Assembly (NCBI GenBank): GCA_907165065.1
Contig: OU015524.1
Span: 31,682,795 to 31,746,794, forward strand
DNA: 64,000 bases
Direction: 5' to 3'
Source of the DNA: Caprimulgus europaeus
Taxonomy: Eukaryota > Chordata > Aves > Caprimulgiformes > Caprimulgidae
This document shows, in pieces, positions 51,401 through 63,607 of this stretch (positions within the stretch are counted from its first letter, which is position 1; each line of letters starts with the position of its first letter). Under the pieces are notes generated by a model. It worked only from the letters and a program-made list of their open reading frames with translations, did no database searches and was not told where the DNA came from. Position numbers and translations under genes: made by a program.

Positions 51401-53070
51401 TACTTGTTCTGTCCTTGAGCTTCTCTACAGCTCAGAAAAACTCCCTGTTATGTGCTACTCAGCATCAGGGCAGCCTCCTCTCTCTCAGCCACTTTCATCT
51501 CTGCTTTGAACCCACCTATCCTCCTGCTCAGCTTTTGTTTCTCTGTTGAGCATCTTGTTATCCTGAGGGTCAAGGACACTGGATAAAAACAAAGGGTTTA
51601 GGCTTTCAGTTTCCCAGATGGAAATTTTCAAGGGGTTTTTGTGGAGCCTTCCAATGGATACAAATTGCAAAGCCTTTTGAACACTGGAGATTAAGGGTAT
51701 GGGCATACAAACACCTTCCTCTCGCTGCACGTCAGGAGCTTCACAGAAGCTGCCGGTGTGTATCCTCTTTTCCCTTTGTACGTGCAAAAGAGCATGCCCC
51801 TCTTACCATGGGGAATAAGCTGCCTCTCATTTACTATGGATTAAGAGTGCATACACGCATGGACAATCATGACAACGTGGCTGGTGTGCTGCAGTGTGCT
51901 CTCTGCCTCATTGCGTGACACCTCGTTCATCACGAATGTGACTCCCTGTCACGCCACTGACAATTGCATGAAGCCTTGAACTCTCTGTTCCTTCTCCTCT
52001 GGTCTCTGCATCTCATTGACTCCTTCTGGCATTTTCTATCCTACACATTTCATCTTATGGCAGCCAGGGAAACCACTCAAGTTATTATAGAGAAGAGCCA
52101 AGAGGGATAACCAGAGTGCAACAGAGCTTTTGATGTCCAAAGTGCTTGTCTACACCCACATTGCAGATGACAGAAAGTTTTTAGGTGACAGTCTTTATTT
52201 TATAACCTGAGGAAAAACTGCCCACCCATGCTGAAAGGAACATATCACCCATGGCTTGCAGGTGAAGCGCCTTGCCAAGGGCCATGCTGAAATGTTTTTA
52301 TTTCTGTAGACATGCTGCTTCACACTGTAACCAAACTAAGCAATCAGGCATGATCCCATACAACACGAGAAACCCTCAGCAGCCAGGAAAACTTAAGGGT
52401 GGCAGACAGGCTTTTTGTTGTCTTTCTTTTGCATGTGGTATATATTTTTGCCCATCACTGAAAAGAATGGAGACATAAGGCCCAATGCTGAAGATCTGTG
52501 ATCATGAACACTTTGCTGGAAATGTGTCTAGCTTGCTAGATGTCCTATCTTGGTCAAATTGTTATTTAGAAAAAGATGGCAGACATTAGTCAAAAAGTTT
52601 GCCTTGAGGAAATGGTACTTCTTACACTGGGCTCATAATGCCTTTTAAAATACATTTGGCAAAAAGATCCAAACAATTTTGCTATCATTATTTTAGAAGA
52701 TTTTGATGTTACTAAGACGTTACACTTACAGTCACATTTCATCAGTAGATCTCTCATTATTGTGCAAATATGAACAAATGATACCATCATTTGTGTTTTA
52801 AAGATAAAAATTGTGTCACAAAAGAGGAAAATGGTAAACTCAAGATAACTCTAGACTGGCATTCAAGTCTTTTGTTATATATCTTTGGTCCCCTAAAAAG
52901 CATCCTTATTTTTTCTCTGCTTCCTCCCTGAATTTTCACTTCCTATCTTATATTCTTATATACTGCTCTTATGCACCATTAAACAGCTAACACATTTCTT
53001 CCCTGATAGGTATCACTCAGGTGGTCAAATTGTTCCTTTGTTTCGACATCTATAGACCATGTTGAGGCTT

Positions 53071-53110
53071 TTCCTGAAAAAAAAAAAAAAAAAAAAAAAA
53101 AGTTCCTGAA
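53071..53110. repeat. A25 tract flanked by an 8-bp direct repeat
   Basis: A25 spans 53077-53101. ttcctgaa occurs at 53071-53078, running into the tract, and again at 53103-53110 just after it. This is what a target-site duplication around a bare poly(A) insertion would look like, but expansion of a short A run between chance repeats is also possible. Confidence 0.85.
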
Positions 53111-53562
53111 GGTATTTCTGGAGATAGGAGAGTGCCAAAATGACCTTGACTTTGAAGGTACTTCTGAGCCTATAGCTATATAGTTATAGTGCAGTAGAAT
53201 AAAAAAGCATCTGAATCTTTGGTCAGGAAGTCCAAAACTCTGATGCTTGGCTCCAGTGTCTGCATTTGGAGTCCCTTTCTAGCTGGTTTCAATGCTGAGG
53301 ATCCTGCTGGTACACAATTGTCCACAGAGTATGCACCTCTTCTTTTTTTGGGGGTGGTGGTTTAATATGCAGAAAAGCTAAGAAACAGAATGAGTATTTC
53401 CAGGTAGTTACTTTCCTATGGAAATAATTGCTGTACCTGGCACAGTGGTCCTTGGCAGTGCTGGAAGGCTCTGTGGGATTTGGACAAGACAGGAACCATC
53501 AGTGTCACTCAGAAGATCATGCACAAGGATCTGCAACAACATTTGGAAAAAAGATGGAGAAG

Positions 53563-53592
53563 GTTTTGTTTGTTTGTTTGTTTGTTTTTTTA
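53563..53592. repeat. (TTTG)n microsatellite, about 6 units
   Basis: gtttt gttt gttt gttt gttt ends in a T run. The unit count is estimated by eye. Confidence 0.9.
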
Positions 53593-54950
53593 AGGTAGGA
53601 AACTGACAGCTGAAGTGGTCTCTTTGTCATCAAATGGACCACACACATTTTTTTGTTGCTGTTAGTTGTAAGGGTCTCAGGACTGCTATGAACTGCGCAA
53701 AATTTATGAGGTTGTCAGATGTACTTATTCATTTGTTTTTCATGTTCTGTTTTAAAACTATACCTACATCTAGTGCTTCACCTAAAAAGTGAGTTTTAAC
53801 ACTCTCTGCCCCCTTGAGGGGCTGTAAACTAGAGGTGGCTTGGTGATGGGTGAGAGACTTTTGCCATCAAAGAAGATACTATCATCCAGGACTGAATGGG
53901 CAAAGCATTCATATTCTCATATCATCACTCAGATATTCTCAGACAATTAAGCAGGGGAAATGAATTTAAAATTTAATACTCTTTGGTTCAGCTTCTTGAA
54001 ATTACTTTTATTAATCAACATTGATTTTTAAAACATTTTTTTCATAATACTGTCATAATTTTTCCTGTTAAAGAGTGTAGCAGGGAACCTGGGAAAGGTT
54101 TGGGAACTAATGAATCTGATTTTGTATTCCACGTGCCGTGGCCCAGAAGCCAGGCTGTGACAGATTTCTTTATTGAATCTTCTGGTAGGCTCTTTGTGAG
54201 AGTCATTTTGTAAATGAGAGTTTGTAAGCTGTGACCATGGTAAAGGATCATTGTCCATAAGAGTGGATGTTTCACTGGCCTGATTAATAGGAGTGAACAA
54301 AGGCTTTCACCTTGAAGGTCAGTCATTCAGATTTAGCCCAGTCAGGGCAGTGACAGCAACTTCTTTACTTCTTAGAACTGTAAGGGACAAGAATGATGGA
54401 CAGAAACCATGACAACAAATTGCACCACAAAAATATAGAAGTGAGGTGAGAGGGAGAATACTCCTATCTCTAGGGACACCTAGCATAAGGGCTTAGTTTG
54501 TCTGCTGCTAATCTCCCCAGAGACCTGTTATGTTAGAAGGTTCTGCAACGTCTGTAAGAGAAACCTCTCTCTCTATGTGGTCTCTTTAGGGAGCCTAAAT
54601 GGACTAATTAGCTTAATTGGGTCATGTAAATACTGCCCCAAACGTGAGTCCTAGTAGCAGGCTTGCTGGGAAGACTGAGAAGCAATTGAGTTTTCCAGGA
54701 CAGAAGCTGTTTCCTGCAATCACACAGTGCCTGGATCATTGAAGAGATCTGAATCTATTACTGCCTCTGATTGCTATTAAAAAACCAGTGTGTTGCGCAG
54801 TGCATAAGGAAGTCATGCCACTGTTGCAGCTTGTGCTAACTCTATTTTGTAGAAAGAATTTGGAGACTACATTATGACTACCAAGAAGATGTGACTGGAA
54901 CAGATACGTGCAAACTCTGATTTCTTATGAATATACAAAATCTGTCAAGA

Positions 54951-55581
54951 TGTGTTGTGGTGGTTTCACCCTTTTGGTTTGCAGCCAAACACAGCCTAGT
55001 TTCTCACTCTCCCACCTCCCCCTCTAGGGAGCAGGGGAGAGAATTGGAAGGAAAAGGGTAAGGAGACTCATGGGTTGAGATAAAAACTATTTATTAATGA
55101 ATATAAAATTATAATTATAATAACAGCAAGAACAGGATATACAAATGAGTGGTGCACAGTGCAACCACTCACCACCCATCGACCGATGCCCAGCCTGTGC
55201 CAGCCAGTGCTCCTGGAGCAGAGACAGTCCAAAAAACCGAAACCCTAGAAGAGGGATCCCGAGAGATCCCCCAGATAATATCCCCATCTTCCAGCCAACC
55301 CTGGTTAATATACTGAACATGACATGATATGATGTGGAATATCTCATTGGCATATCCAGATTCCAATTTTGGGTTTGGCTATTTGCTACACTTCTCCCCT
55401 CCCTGTCCTTTGCAGTTGCAAACTACCCAAACATGATGGCCTTGAGCTCTAGCAGCAATTAATAACATTAGTACTTTATCAACATTCTTCTAATAATAAA
55501 TCCCATACTGAAACTGAAAGGCAGCTATTCTAGCCAATAAGAAGAAAATTAACTCTATCCTAGCAAAACCAGGACATGTGT
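54951..55581 (-). mobile_element. Solo LTR of the same avian ERVL-like family, minus orientation, with 5-bp TSD
   Basis: The LTR proper is 54956-55576 (about 621 bp). It begins tgtggtggtttcacc and ends gcaaaaccaggaca, the reverse complement of the family ends. It is flanked by tgtgt at 54951-54955 and 55577-55581, an exact 5-bp target-site duplication. Inside are the reversed landmarks ctcatgggttgagataaaaac, catatgg-type sequence near 55351 (attggcatatcc), and aagaagaaaattaactctatcc near the end. No internal retroviral sequence adjoins, so it is a solo LTR. It is probably tens of millions of years old, given its visible differences from its relatives (inference). Confidence 0.9.
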
Positions 55582-57998
55582 TCACGAAATGAGAGGTTGA
55601 CCCTGAGGAAATAGAAAGATTCCTTGCCACCTTGGAACTGATTGATACATACCTGCTGGACTGATGAGCCAATAAAGAATCCATTGAAGATTAGAAGGAA
55701 AAAAATAGGTATTTGCATACTGTCTTGGATCAGTGATGTGGTTATTTGTTAAACAAGAGGGGAAGATCAAATAAAGAACATGCAATAAAGTGGATCTGGA
55801 GGAATGGGGAGGAAATGGTGATAAGACAGTTAATTGTTAATTAAGCATCAGCTAATCATTCTATTAATCAGAAAATCAAAACCAGACTGCTGGATGATTG
55901 AGCCAATTCACCAATTTTCATTATCAGCAAAGGGAAAGAGGGAGAAGGGGATGACTGGTGTGCCTTCCTCATACTGCTTTCCAAGTAACTTGTGAAAAGA
56001 AGGTGACAACAGAATATGAATGTGAAATAAAGTGTGAAGGATGGTGTAGTTGTGACTCCTAAGACAGAAGGGATGAGGGTTTCTGCATAAAACTGAATGA
56101 AGTAGTCAGTAAACCCATCTGCCTACAATGAAGCAGATTTGCAGTTGACCTCAGACACTACTGGAGCCATGCTTGGAGATGAGCTTACCTTGGCCACAAG
56201 TGTCTTTGCCCTCTGAGTGACTTGATATCAGGAAAGAAACCCTGGGATTATTGTTATCTTAATAACAGTGGAATAAATCATTTATCTGAGAGGGTCATGG
56301 CTCTTGGATTAGTTTTGGAGGCCCTGGCATCAGTCACTAAGATTGCACCTCCAGAGAGGTCAATGCCTCCATGCAGGTAAAATGAATTTTACTTTGTTTA
56401 CAAAAATTGTTATTTCTCACAATGATATTTCCTTACGCTTCCCAAAGAGTTTTTACTGCATACTTCCAAAATGCTTTATAAGCTTCATGATTTTAGCTTC
56501 AAAACATGCTCTACCCTTCTTAACATCTCCTCATGTTCACCCTTTTCCCAATTTTGTATGCGATTATGGAAGTTAGGGCACGAGTTGTAAAATGTGAATT
56601 TAACAGTACACTACTCACAATGGGAATGAACTGCCAACTGCCAATTATTCACTAGAAAAGTTCATGGATGACTGTGAATAACAAATACATCTGAGAGTTT
56701 TACAGTCTGCCCCTGGACAATTCATAAGTACAGAAATGGCAACATTCATTGTATGATTTATTTGTTGTGAAGTGTTTACTTGGCTCTGCTCCTGTGTGTG
56801 TAACGCCAAGCCAACAACAGTAGGACCCAAACAGACTTTCTTGTGAGATATTCAGAGCTTCCTTTTTCAAATCTGGCCAGAAAATACAAGAAGAACAGCT
56901 TTTCTTGTGGCATTTTAGTATTTCCAGTCTCTGATCCCAGGAGCACAGAAGCAGCAGAAAAAACAAAGTGAATGAACAGAGAAGAGATTCCCTAAAAAAG
57001 ATTTTCTCAAGCAGCAGTTACTGGTACCCAGCAATTCCTTCATCAAATCCAGTTTTTGCCTGTGTGCTGTCTTGCAGGAAATCACACTGGACAGTTCTAA
57101 TATTCCCTTTGGGATCCAGTGAATTTTAAAGCCTCCAATGAAATCTCAAGTAAACACCTAGGGGTGAAGTGGAATCAGTACTGACATTTTTCCTGAACTG
57201 TTTCTCCAGTATGGCTGGGGATAAGTAAAATGAATGCTGTCGGGATCCTGCAGCAGCCCTGCAAGAAACCTTTATTTAAAGAGACCTGTGGACATCCAGC
57301 ACTGTGCTGTCAAAACTCAACCTGACCTTGCACAGCCTAGCTCTCAGGTAGGTCTATAGACCTTCTCTTGCCTCTTCAGCTACTGAATACTGTGTGAGGA
57401 CTGTCAGCTTGACAGGTGTCTTTCAGTGTTGTTGGTTCCAGAGTTTTAAAAAAGAAATTGTCCCTGAAATCCTGATTTTGGTTTACAATCACAAATCTTA
57501 AAACTTCTGTGGATATTTGATATTTTTGGCTCTGGATATTGAGCAGTTTGTGTACCCCAGTGGTCATATTTTCACATGTCTCAGGAACTACAAGAGCTAG
57601 AGAGCCGAGACAAACACAAAAAAGATCCTCCTGGCATCTCTAGACTCTAGGAGCTGGAGCTTCCAGTAAAGCACCAATTTTACGAGAACTGTCAAAACGC
57701 GTTCCTGTTCTTTCTCTGGAGACTGGCCTTGTATAGTGTGCTTGTCAAAACATTTCACTCCTCCTTTTCAGCCTGTGACTGATCCCAGCTCCTCCCTGGG
57801 CCCCGTGCCTTGCTTTGTCTTGGAAAGCATAATGTTTTTAGGGAACAGATGCTTGGCTGCCTAAAGATGCCACCTATAATGGGCAAATCATCTTCTGAAA
57901 TGGGAAGGAAAAACATTAGCCTGGGCTTTGAGATGTTAGATCTGAGGGGAGAGTGGAAGTGTTCTGGAAGGGGCCTGGGGCAGAGCCAAGCTGGTGGG

Positions 57999-58012
57999 GT
58001 TGCCATGGCAAT
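57999..58012. promoter_or_regulatory. RFX-type X-box palindrome
   Basis: gttgccatggcaat matches the RFX dimer consensus GTTGCCATGGCAAC at 13 of 14 positions. RFX factors bind such X-boxes at cilia genes and in enhancers. No promoter or exon is evident nearby, so a distal element is the likelier reading if it is functional. A single motif of this length could still be chance. Confidence 0.45.
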
Positions 58013-58757
58013 CAGCTTTTTTATCACATCAAGATCCCCCTAATGAAAGAGCAGAAGGTGTAATTCGGAGAGTATTGAAAGTAAAATATACATATCAGAG
58101 TGATTTAGGTTGCAAGAAAAGTGAGCAAAGAGATGGATCTGTCTCAACAGTTCATGAATTAATGGAAAGACTGAACCTCCTTTTGGTTTGAATAACATAA
58201 ATGACAGATTTTTCAGCAACTTCAGTGTCAAGAGGTGATACCGTGGCACTGGTACAAACTGAGAGAAGCATTCAGATGTGCAAACTAAACTCATACTTAA
58301 TTCACATGAAGAATTACCCTGTGTAGGTTAATGATAGCTTTTCTATTCCTCCCATTTTCATTGAAAGAAATGGTCAGGTAATCAGAAAGTAGCGTTGATT
58401 TGGGCCTTGGTTTGAGCTGAGTGAAATAACCCATAACAGCTGTGATGGCTTATTGCATAAGACTGTGTTTTCCTCTAGCATATAGATCACCTTGTGGGAG
58501 GATCCAATTTTAAGAATAAGAAGATTGGAGCTATGGTATAGTAACAGATGGGTGCTAAAAAATTTGTTAATTCTTGCACTGTTATAGATAAAAGCACAAC
58601 CCTGTGTTATGCAGGCTCCTATACAAATTTAACTGGTTACAAGGTGTAGCAGGATCATCTGCTTAGTTCAGTCGGGAAGAAAGGCAGTACATTTCATCAA
58701 AAGAAAAGGGCAGCTCCAGGCATTGCTTGGTATGAGGCGTCTTCTGTAAGTGCTAAC

Positions 58758-58795
58758 CTGCTTAACCAGGCTTTGAAGGCTGCTTAACCAGGCTT
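58758..58795. repeat. 22-bp tandem duplication, two copies
   Basis: ctgcttaaccaggctt occurs at 58758-58773 and 58780-58795 with a 22-bp period. The 16-base cores are identical. Confidence 0.95.
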
Positions 58796-61458
58796 CTTTT
58801 TGGAAGAATTATTCATTCTGGGTTCACAAAAAGTTCCTGCACTTTAGCTGTGCCTTCAGATTCAGTAGGTGAAGTTGAGGAAAACAAGAGTATTACACAG
58901 CCAAGCATGGGAGCCCTTAAGCAGGGAAATGTGTGCAGAGATCCTTACCCTTCCCACAGGCCCCTGGGTGTCTCTGCCAACTCCCTGCCTCCCCATGCAA
59001 ATGGCCTTCATGTAGCCTATTGACTGGGTGTTTGCACACATTGCTGCTTTAGTTTGCCCTGGAAAGCCTTAGGGAGAAAAGAGTGTGCTTGAAAGAAATT
59101 GAAAGAAAGGTCAGGGTCTGCTGTGTCATTCTTTTCTTAAAGGAAGACATTGGGGTCTGGAGGGGTTAATAATACACACAGCTAAAGAAATCTAAAACAT
59201 GCACTGAAGTATAATGTTATAACAGAGTAAATTATACGCTTCAAAAGATCACTGCTTACATATTTAGCCAGTGCATCTACTCACACTGTACTGTGTATAT
59301 TTGAGTGACTGGAACAATTCCCAAGGTTAATTAGTAAACTAGCCAAAGGCCTTGACTCATTTAGAGCTGATAGAGACCAGTGCACTTATTCCTCAAATCT
59401 ATCAAGCAAATACAATTATGCTGGTCATGACATATGGCTTGACTAATAGCACAGGCATACTGGACTGAAAAACCCTGCCTTGGCACGTGTCTCTCAGCCA
59501 CAGGGAAACTCTCACACACCATAGGATGGGAGCTGATACAGGAGGGAAAGTAATGCTCACCTACTGGGTATTCCCGTTGCTACCTTGCTTTTAAATTACA
59601 TTGCATAACTGAAAACTATAGAAATATATCACATTACCTTCCTTGGAAGCTCGGGATATATTTGTGGATAGTTCTTGCTGAGTGGACTTCTGATTGTAGG
59701 ACACAAAGCAGCCTAGTTTACTATAACAGGTGAGTCAATAAGCAAGATGAACACACATAATTGAGGTCTTTGAGATGGTGTTTGAACCAGCTGCCAGTGA
59801 ACTCCCATCATAGTTTTCAATGGAAACAAGAGCTGTGAATAGTTGGAGAAGAATGGCTCCAAGCCACCTGATGCAACCTGCCACTCCAACATCTGCATAG
59901 CAGCCTTTGCAAAGACTGGCAGACACGCAGTTGATGTAACTGCTTGTCAGTGAGCCACTGACACAAACAAAAGTTCCTCTCGTTGTCTCACCTCCTCTGC
60001 AAGCCAGTGTCAATACTTCATCTCCTCACCTTTCACTGCACGTTACTGCACCATGTGCAATTGTCCTTGTTCACAAGGTTTCTCCAGGAGGAACTTTCTT
60101 TCCCTAAAGTGAATAGCTTTTTAAATATGCATTCTGACAAACACACAAAATCTCAAACCTGTAAACAGATATGAAGGCAGGGCAATGAATCTGTCATTTC
60201 CAAGGTTAATTTATAATCTGAAAGTCTTTTCCACTTCTAAGGTAATAATAACTGTATCCTTAAGAATGTTATTATGTTCCTTATTCAGCACTAACTTAGA
60301 TGTGTAGTTATGGATATCCCTGCTTAATAAAACCCTTAAATATACGATTAAATCCTACTAAAGCTCACTCTTCAGAGTTTAGCTGAAGTGCCACTTAATT
60401 CATTGCTGCTTTAATAGAACCTCTACTAATCCTATCTAAATATGAAATGATGAAGCAGGAAGTATCATCCATAACATCAGAATTACGTCATTTATTAACA
60501 GAGGTAATCTTGAGCACTATCTATTTCAAAATAGTTTTTCCTCTTTGATTAATCTGGGCTGCATCTTGGCTACCCTTGGCTGCAGCGCCTTTGACGTTGA
60601 ATTTCTCATCCGCCTGTACAATTTTGATTGTGAAGATGTCTGGGAATAGGACAGTTTGGGTGTCAGACAGCTGCCCAGTTTATCTGTTTTCAAGTGGGAA
60701 AATAGGGAATGTGATAACAGAGCTAATGTAGGAAGACTTGGCCTAAGAAGCTTGAGGATTGCTGAGTAATATGTTTCTTAAAGAAAAAAAACAACAACAG
60801 AACCAACAAGAGAAGAGAAACCACCTTTGAAGCCTGGACAGACTTTATGATGATCCTTTTAGAGTTTGAATGTGTGGGTGTTTCATGTAGCAGCATTTGG
60901 CAGAAAAGCCAACCCTGCTTTATTTACAATCTTTTTATCTTCTGGAAGACCTGGTGCACTTCAGCAATCCAAAAAACAATGTAATTTTGACAATTGTTTT
61001 TTTTAAAAAGGAAGAAAAGTGGAATAGGAAAAAAGTTACAGGCATTTGCTTGTTCTATTATAGATTTATTTTAATGTATTTTTGCGATCACACATGTGCT
61101 TTTGTCCTCATCAGAGATATCAGCCCCCCCGCTTTTTGTGAACAGATGTGAATGAAAGGTTCAGTCATTTGCTGGAGTGAAAAACATTTTTTCCTCTATA
61201 AGTTGGAGTCAAGTTGCAGGGGTCAGTGTGTGCTAAGGACAAAGTAAGATGAATGAACCTCTTGCACCATACCAATAAGTCAATGCAGTCTTTGAGGACA
61301 GCTTTGACATAGGCACCAGTGTTGGTATAAAGTCAAGGAGCTAAAAATCAGGCAGATAGACAGTAATTAAACAGATAATTTCCCATGGAGGACTACAGAG
61401 ACACTGGTCTGCAGCAGAAGGCGGTAGAAGGAGAACTTGACATCTACCTGTATGCCTT

Positions 61459-61695
61459 CAGAATCACAGAATCACAGGGGTTGGAAGGGACCTCAGGAGA
61501 TCATCTAGTCCAACCCCCTGCCAAAGCAGGTTCCCTACAACAACCGGAAAGTGTCGAGGCGGGTCTTGAACATCTCCAGAGATAGAGACTCTGCAACCTC
61601 TCTGGGCAGCCTTTTCCAGTGCTCTGTCACCCTCACAGTAAATAAGTTTTTCCTTAAGTTGATATGGAAAATTTGGTGTTCCTGTTTTTGCCCAG
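61459..61695 (-). mobile_element. CR1 LINE 3' fragment, minus strand
   Basis: The plus strand opens cagaatcacagaatcacagg, then ggttggaagggacctcagga and gatcatctagtccaacccc, the reverse complement of a CR1 3' UTR. tctctgggcagccttttcc and aagtttttccttaagttgat follow, which is the end of ORF2 in reverse. It is 5'-truncated at about 61695. The single-copy DNA beyond carries a minus-strand open frame (to 62049) that only partly overlaps the CR1. Confidence 0.94.
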
Positions 61696-62382
61696 TGACA
61701 GCGGATACCACTTACAGTGTGCAGAGCCATCTGCTCCTCTCCCTGGACAAGGTCTGGTAGCCAGCACAGGACTCATGCTGGGAGAGAGGTCATTGTTACT
61801 GAGCCTCACTTCATCATCTACTGATCCCTGGTTTGGAGAGAGAGCTTCATTTAGTAGCAGATTGTAATCTCTGGGCCTGATCTGCATGCAGGAATAACTC
61901 CCATTCAAAACATCTAGCTGTCCTTGCGTGGCACTGATGAGAGCTGGGGTCACTGGTCCCTTCAATAAACTGGCTACTGATCGCCATTGGCCCAGGGAAC
62001 AGTGCTTGCTTCCCAAACTTTGTAGATGTTTCCTGGCTCTGACTCCCATGAATTATTCTCCCTGAGTCTGAGTTATTTCTCCAAATCCTATGGAGAACTA
62101 GGAATGTTGTTGCTGAAATACTCTAGTAATTCAGGATCGCTCTGATATACAATCCTAATTAGGTCCCTCCATGCATTATGGTTGATTCTTTAATTGTGTC
62201 ATGGCCTGCTACACTTTTCAACAGGATTTGTCTCATTCAGTGAACATGATTAGTCTTGCTCTGTGGGGTCCTCTTGGCTACATTTCCAGTCCTGAGATGG
62301 CCTCTGAGTTTGTGAGTTTGGGTACAAACCTCATGTCCAGAGTGGAGGTCAGGGAGAGAAATGAATGTGTATCAACCCCTCC

Positions 62383-62423
62383 TTATGCTAGAAAGGAAAC
62401 CCTATTATGCTAGTAAGGAAACC
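62383..62423. repeat. 22-bp tandem duplication, two copies
   Basis: ttatgctagaaaggaaacc at 62383-62401 is repeated at 62405-62423 with one difference (t for a in the middle), a 22-bp period. Confidence 0.95.
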
Positions 62424-63579
62424 TTGGCACACAACAAAGAAGGAAGCCATTGTAGGGGCCTGGAGAAGATGGTGGACAGTGTCATTGTGGCTGGATAACC
62501 GTGGTGCTGTCTGGAAAAATGGATTCTGCCTGTGTTGTAGCCACAGGGCTCGTGTGTGATGCTGGGCAGAGAGATACTAACTCAGTGTTTTCCATATCCT
62601 GCCGGTGCACCATGTGAGCTGTGGAGTCTGCCTAGTAAAACAGAGGAGAAAAATCAGCAACCAGACTCAGAACAATTAGCGTGCCACAAAACCTCACTTA
62701 CCCTACCAAATCAGGGCTTTCAAATGAAATACCCAGCAGTGCTGGACTTTTCAGATGTAGTATCTCACTGTCGCAGTTCCCCATCTCCATGGGAAGTAAC
62801 AATACCACATCGTTTCTCAAGATTTGTTGCCTATATCAATCAATTAGTTTTTGCAAACCACTCAAACACTGCAGTGATGAATGCTTTAAAGAACTTATGA
62901 TTAATGTTGTCTTCAGATTAGGTCTTCACAGTGTACATAAATAAGGCCTGGGGCTGTACATAGAAAAATTAGGATAAAATGAAATACTGAACAGCTGCTT
63001 CTAGGGGGAGCAGATCCACTGGGCACTCCAGGTGGTGAAGGTGCTCAAAGGTGGTGCATATGAGCATGAAATTAAAGACTGTAACACATACTTTGCCCAC
63101 ACAGGACTGAAGTAAGCATGCACAGAGCTTTTTTTATTTTTATCTTTGAGTTTGCAACTTTTCAATCTTTGAATTCATTTAATGTGAGGGTTTTTTATGT
63201 AATTCATGTACCAAGACACATATACAACTTAAAGAGCTAATTTATTTGTGTCTGGGTACACAAAGTACATTTTAAAAAAGAAGAAACAACCCTTTTACAC
63301 AAATAACTGAAATGCTGGAAATCACATGGCTGATAGTTACATGCTGGTGCACCCTTGTCATGAATACTATGAGGGACATGGTCCCCATGGAGGAGTACCA
63401 ATATAATATTCTTTCTTGGGTCATATTGCATAGTGTACCTACCAAATCCCAGCCCTGTGTATCCATGGGATTATCACGGTATCCTGTGTTCTTAAGCAAA
63501 AAGCCACCACTGAGCCATCTGCTGACTTGTTGAGGAAGGACTGACAATCCAACTTTCTGCTCCATCTTGTCTGCTTCAA

Positions 63580-63607
63580 AATTTGGGTGCAAAAATTTGG
63601 GTACAAA
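63580..63607. repeat. 14-bp tandem duplication, two copies
   Basis: aatttgggtgcaaa and aatttgggtacaaa follow each other directly with one difference. Confidence 0.93.

Larger units (their letters stand above)
42001..54950. other. Single-copy non-coding sequence
   Basis: No gene is supported. Simple parts are A14 at 46382-46395, a short (TAA)n at 49583-49599, A25 at 53077-53101 and (TTTG)n at 53563-53592. Dyad-rich AT DNA at 48340-48405 is a candidate regulatory element. Open frames such as 45468-45836 (plus, 122 codons) and 42246-42590 (minus, 114 codons) have no known domain and compete with frames on the other strand. Confidence 0.5.
55582..61458. other. Single-copy non-coding sequence
   Basis: No gene is supported. 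It holds an RFX-type X-box at 57999-58012, a 22-bp tandem duplication at 58758-58795 and an A/C-rich patch near 60780-60800. Overlapping frames on opposite strands at 57755-58043 are not credible as genes. Much of 59150-60560 is AT-rich and featureless to me. Confidence 0.5.

Noticed and set aside
61654-62049. 131-codon minus-strand frame running into the CR1 fragment
   Set aside because: The CR1 part is in the wrong frame for ORF2 and the rest resembles nothing; treated as a chance fusion frame.
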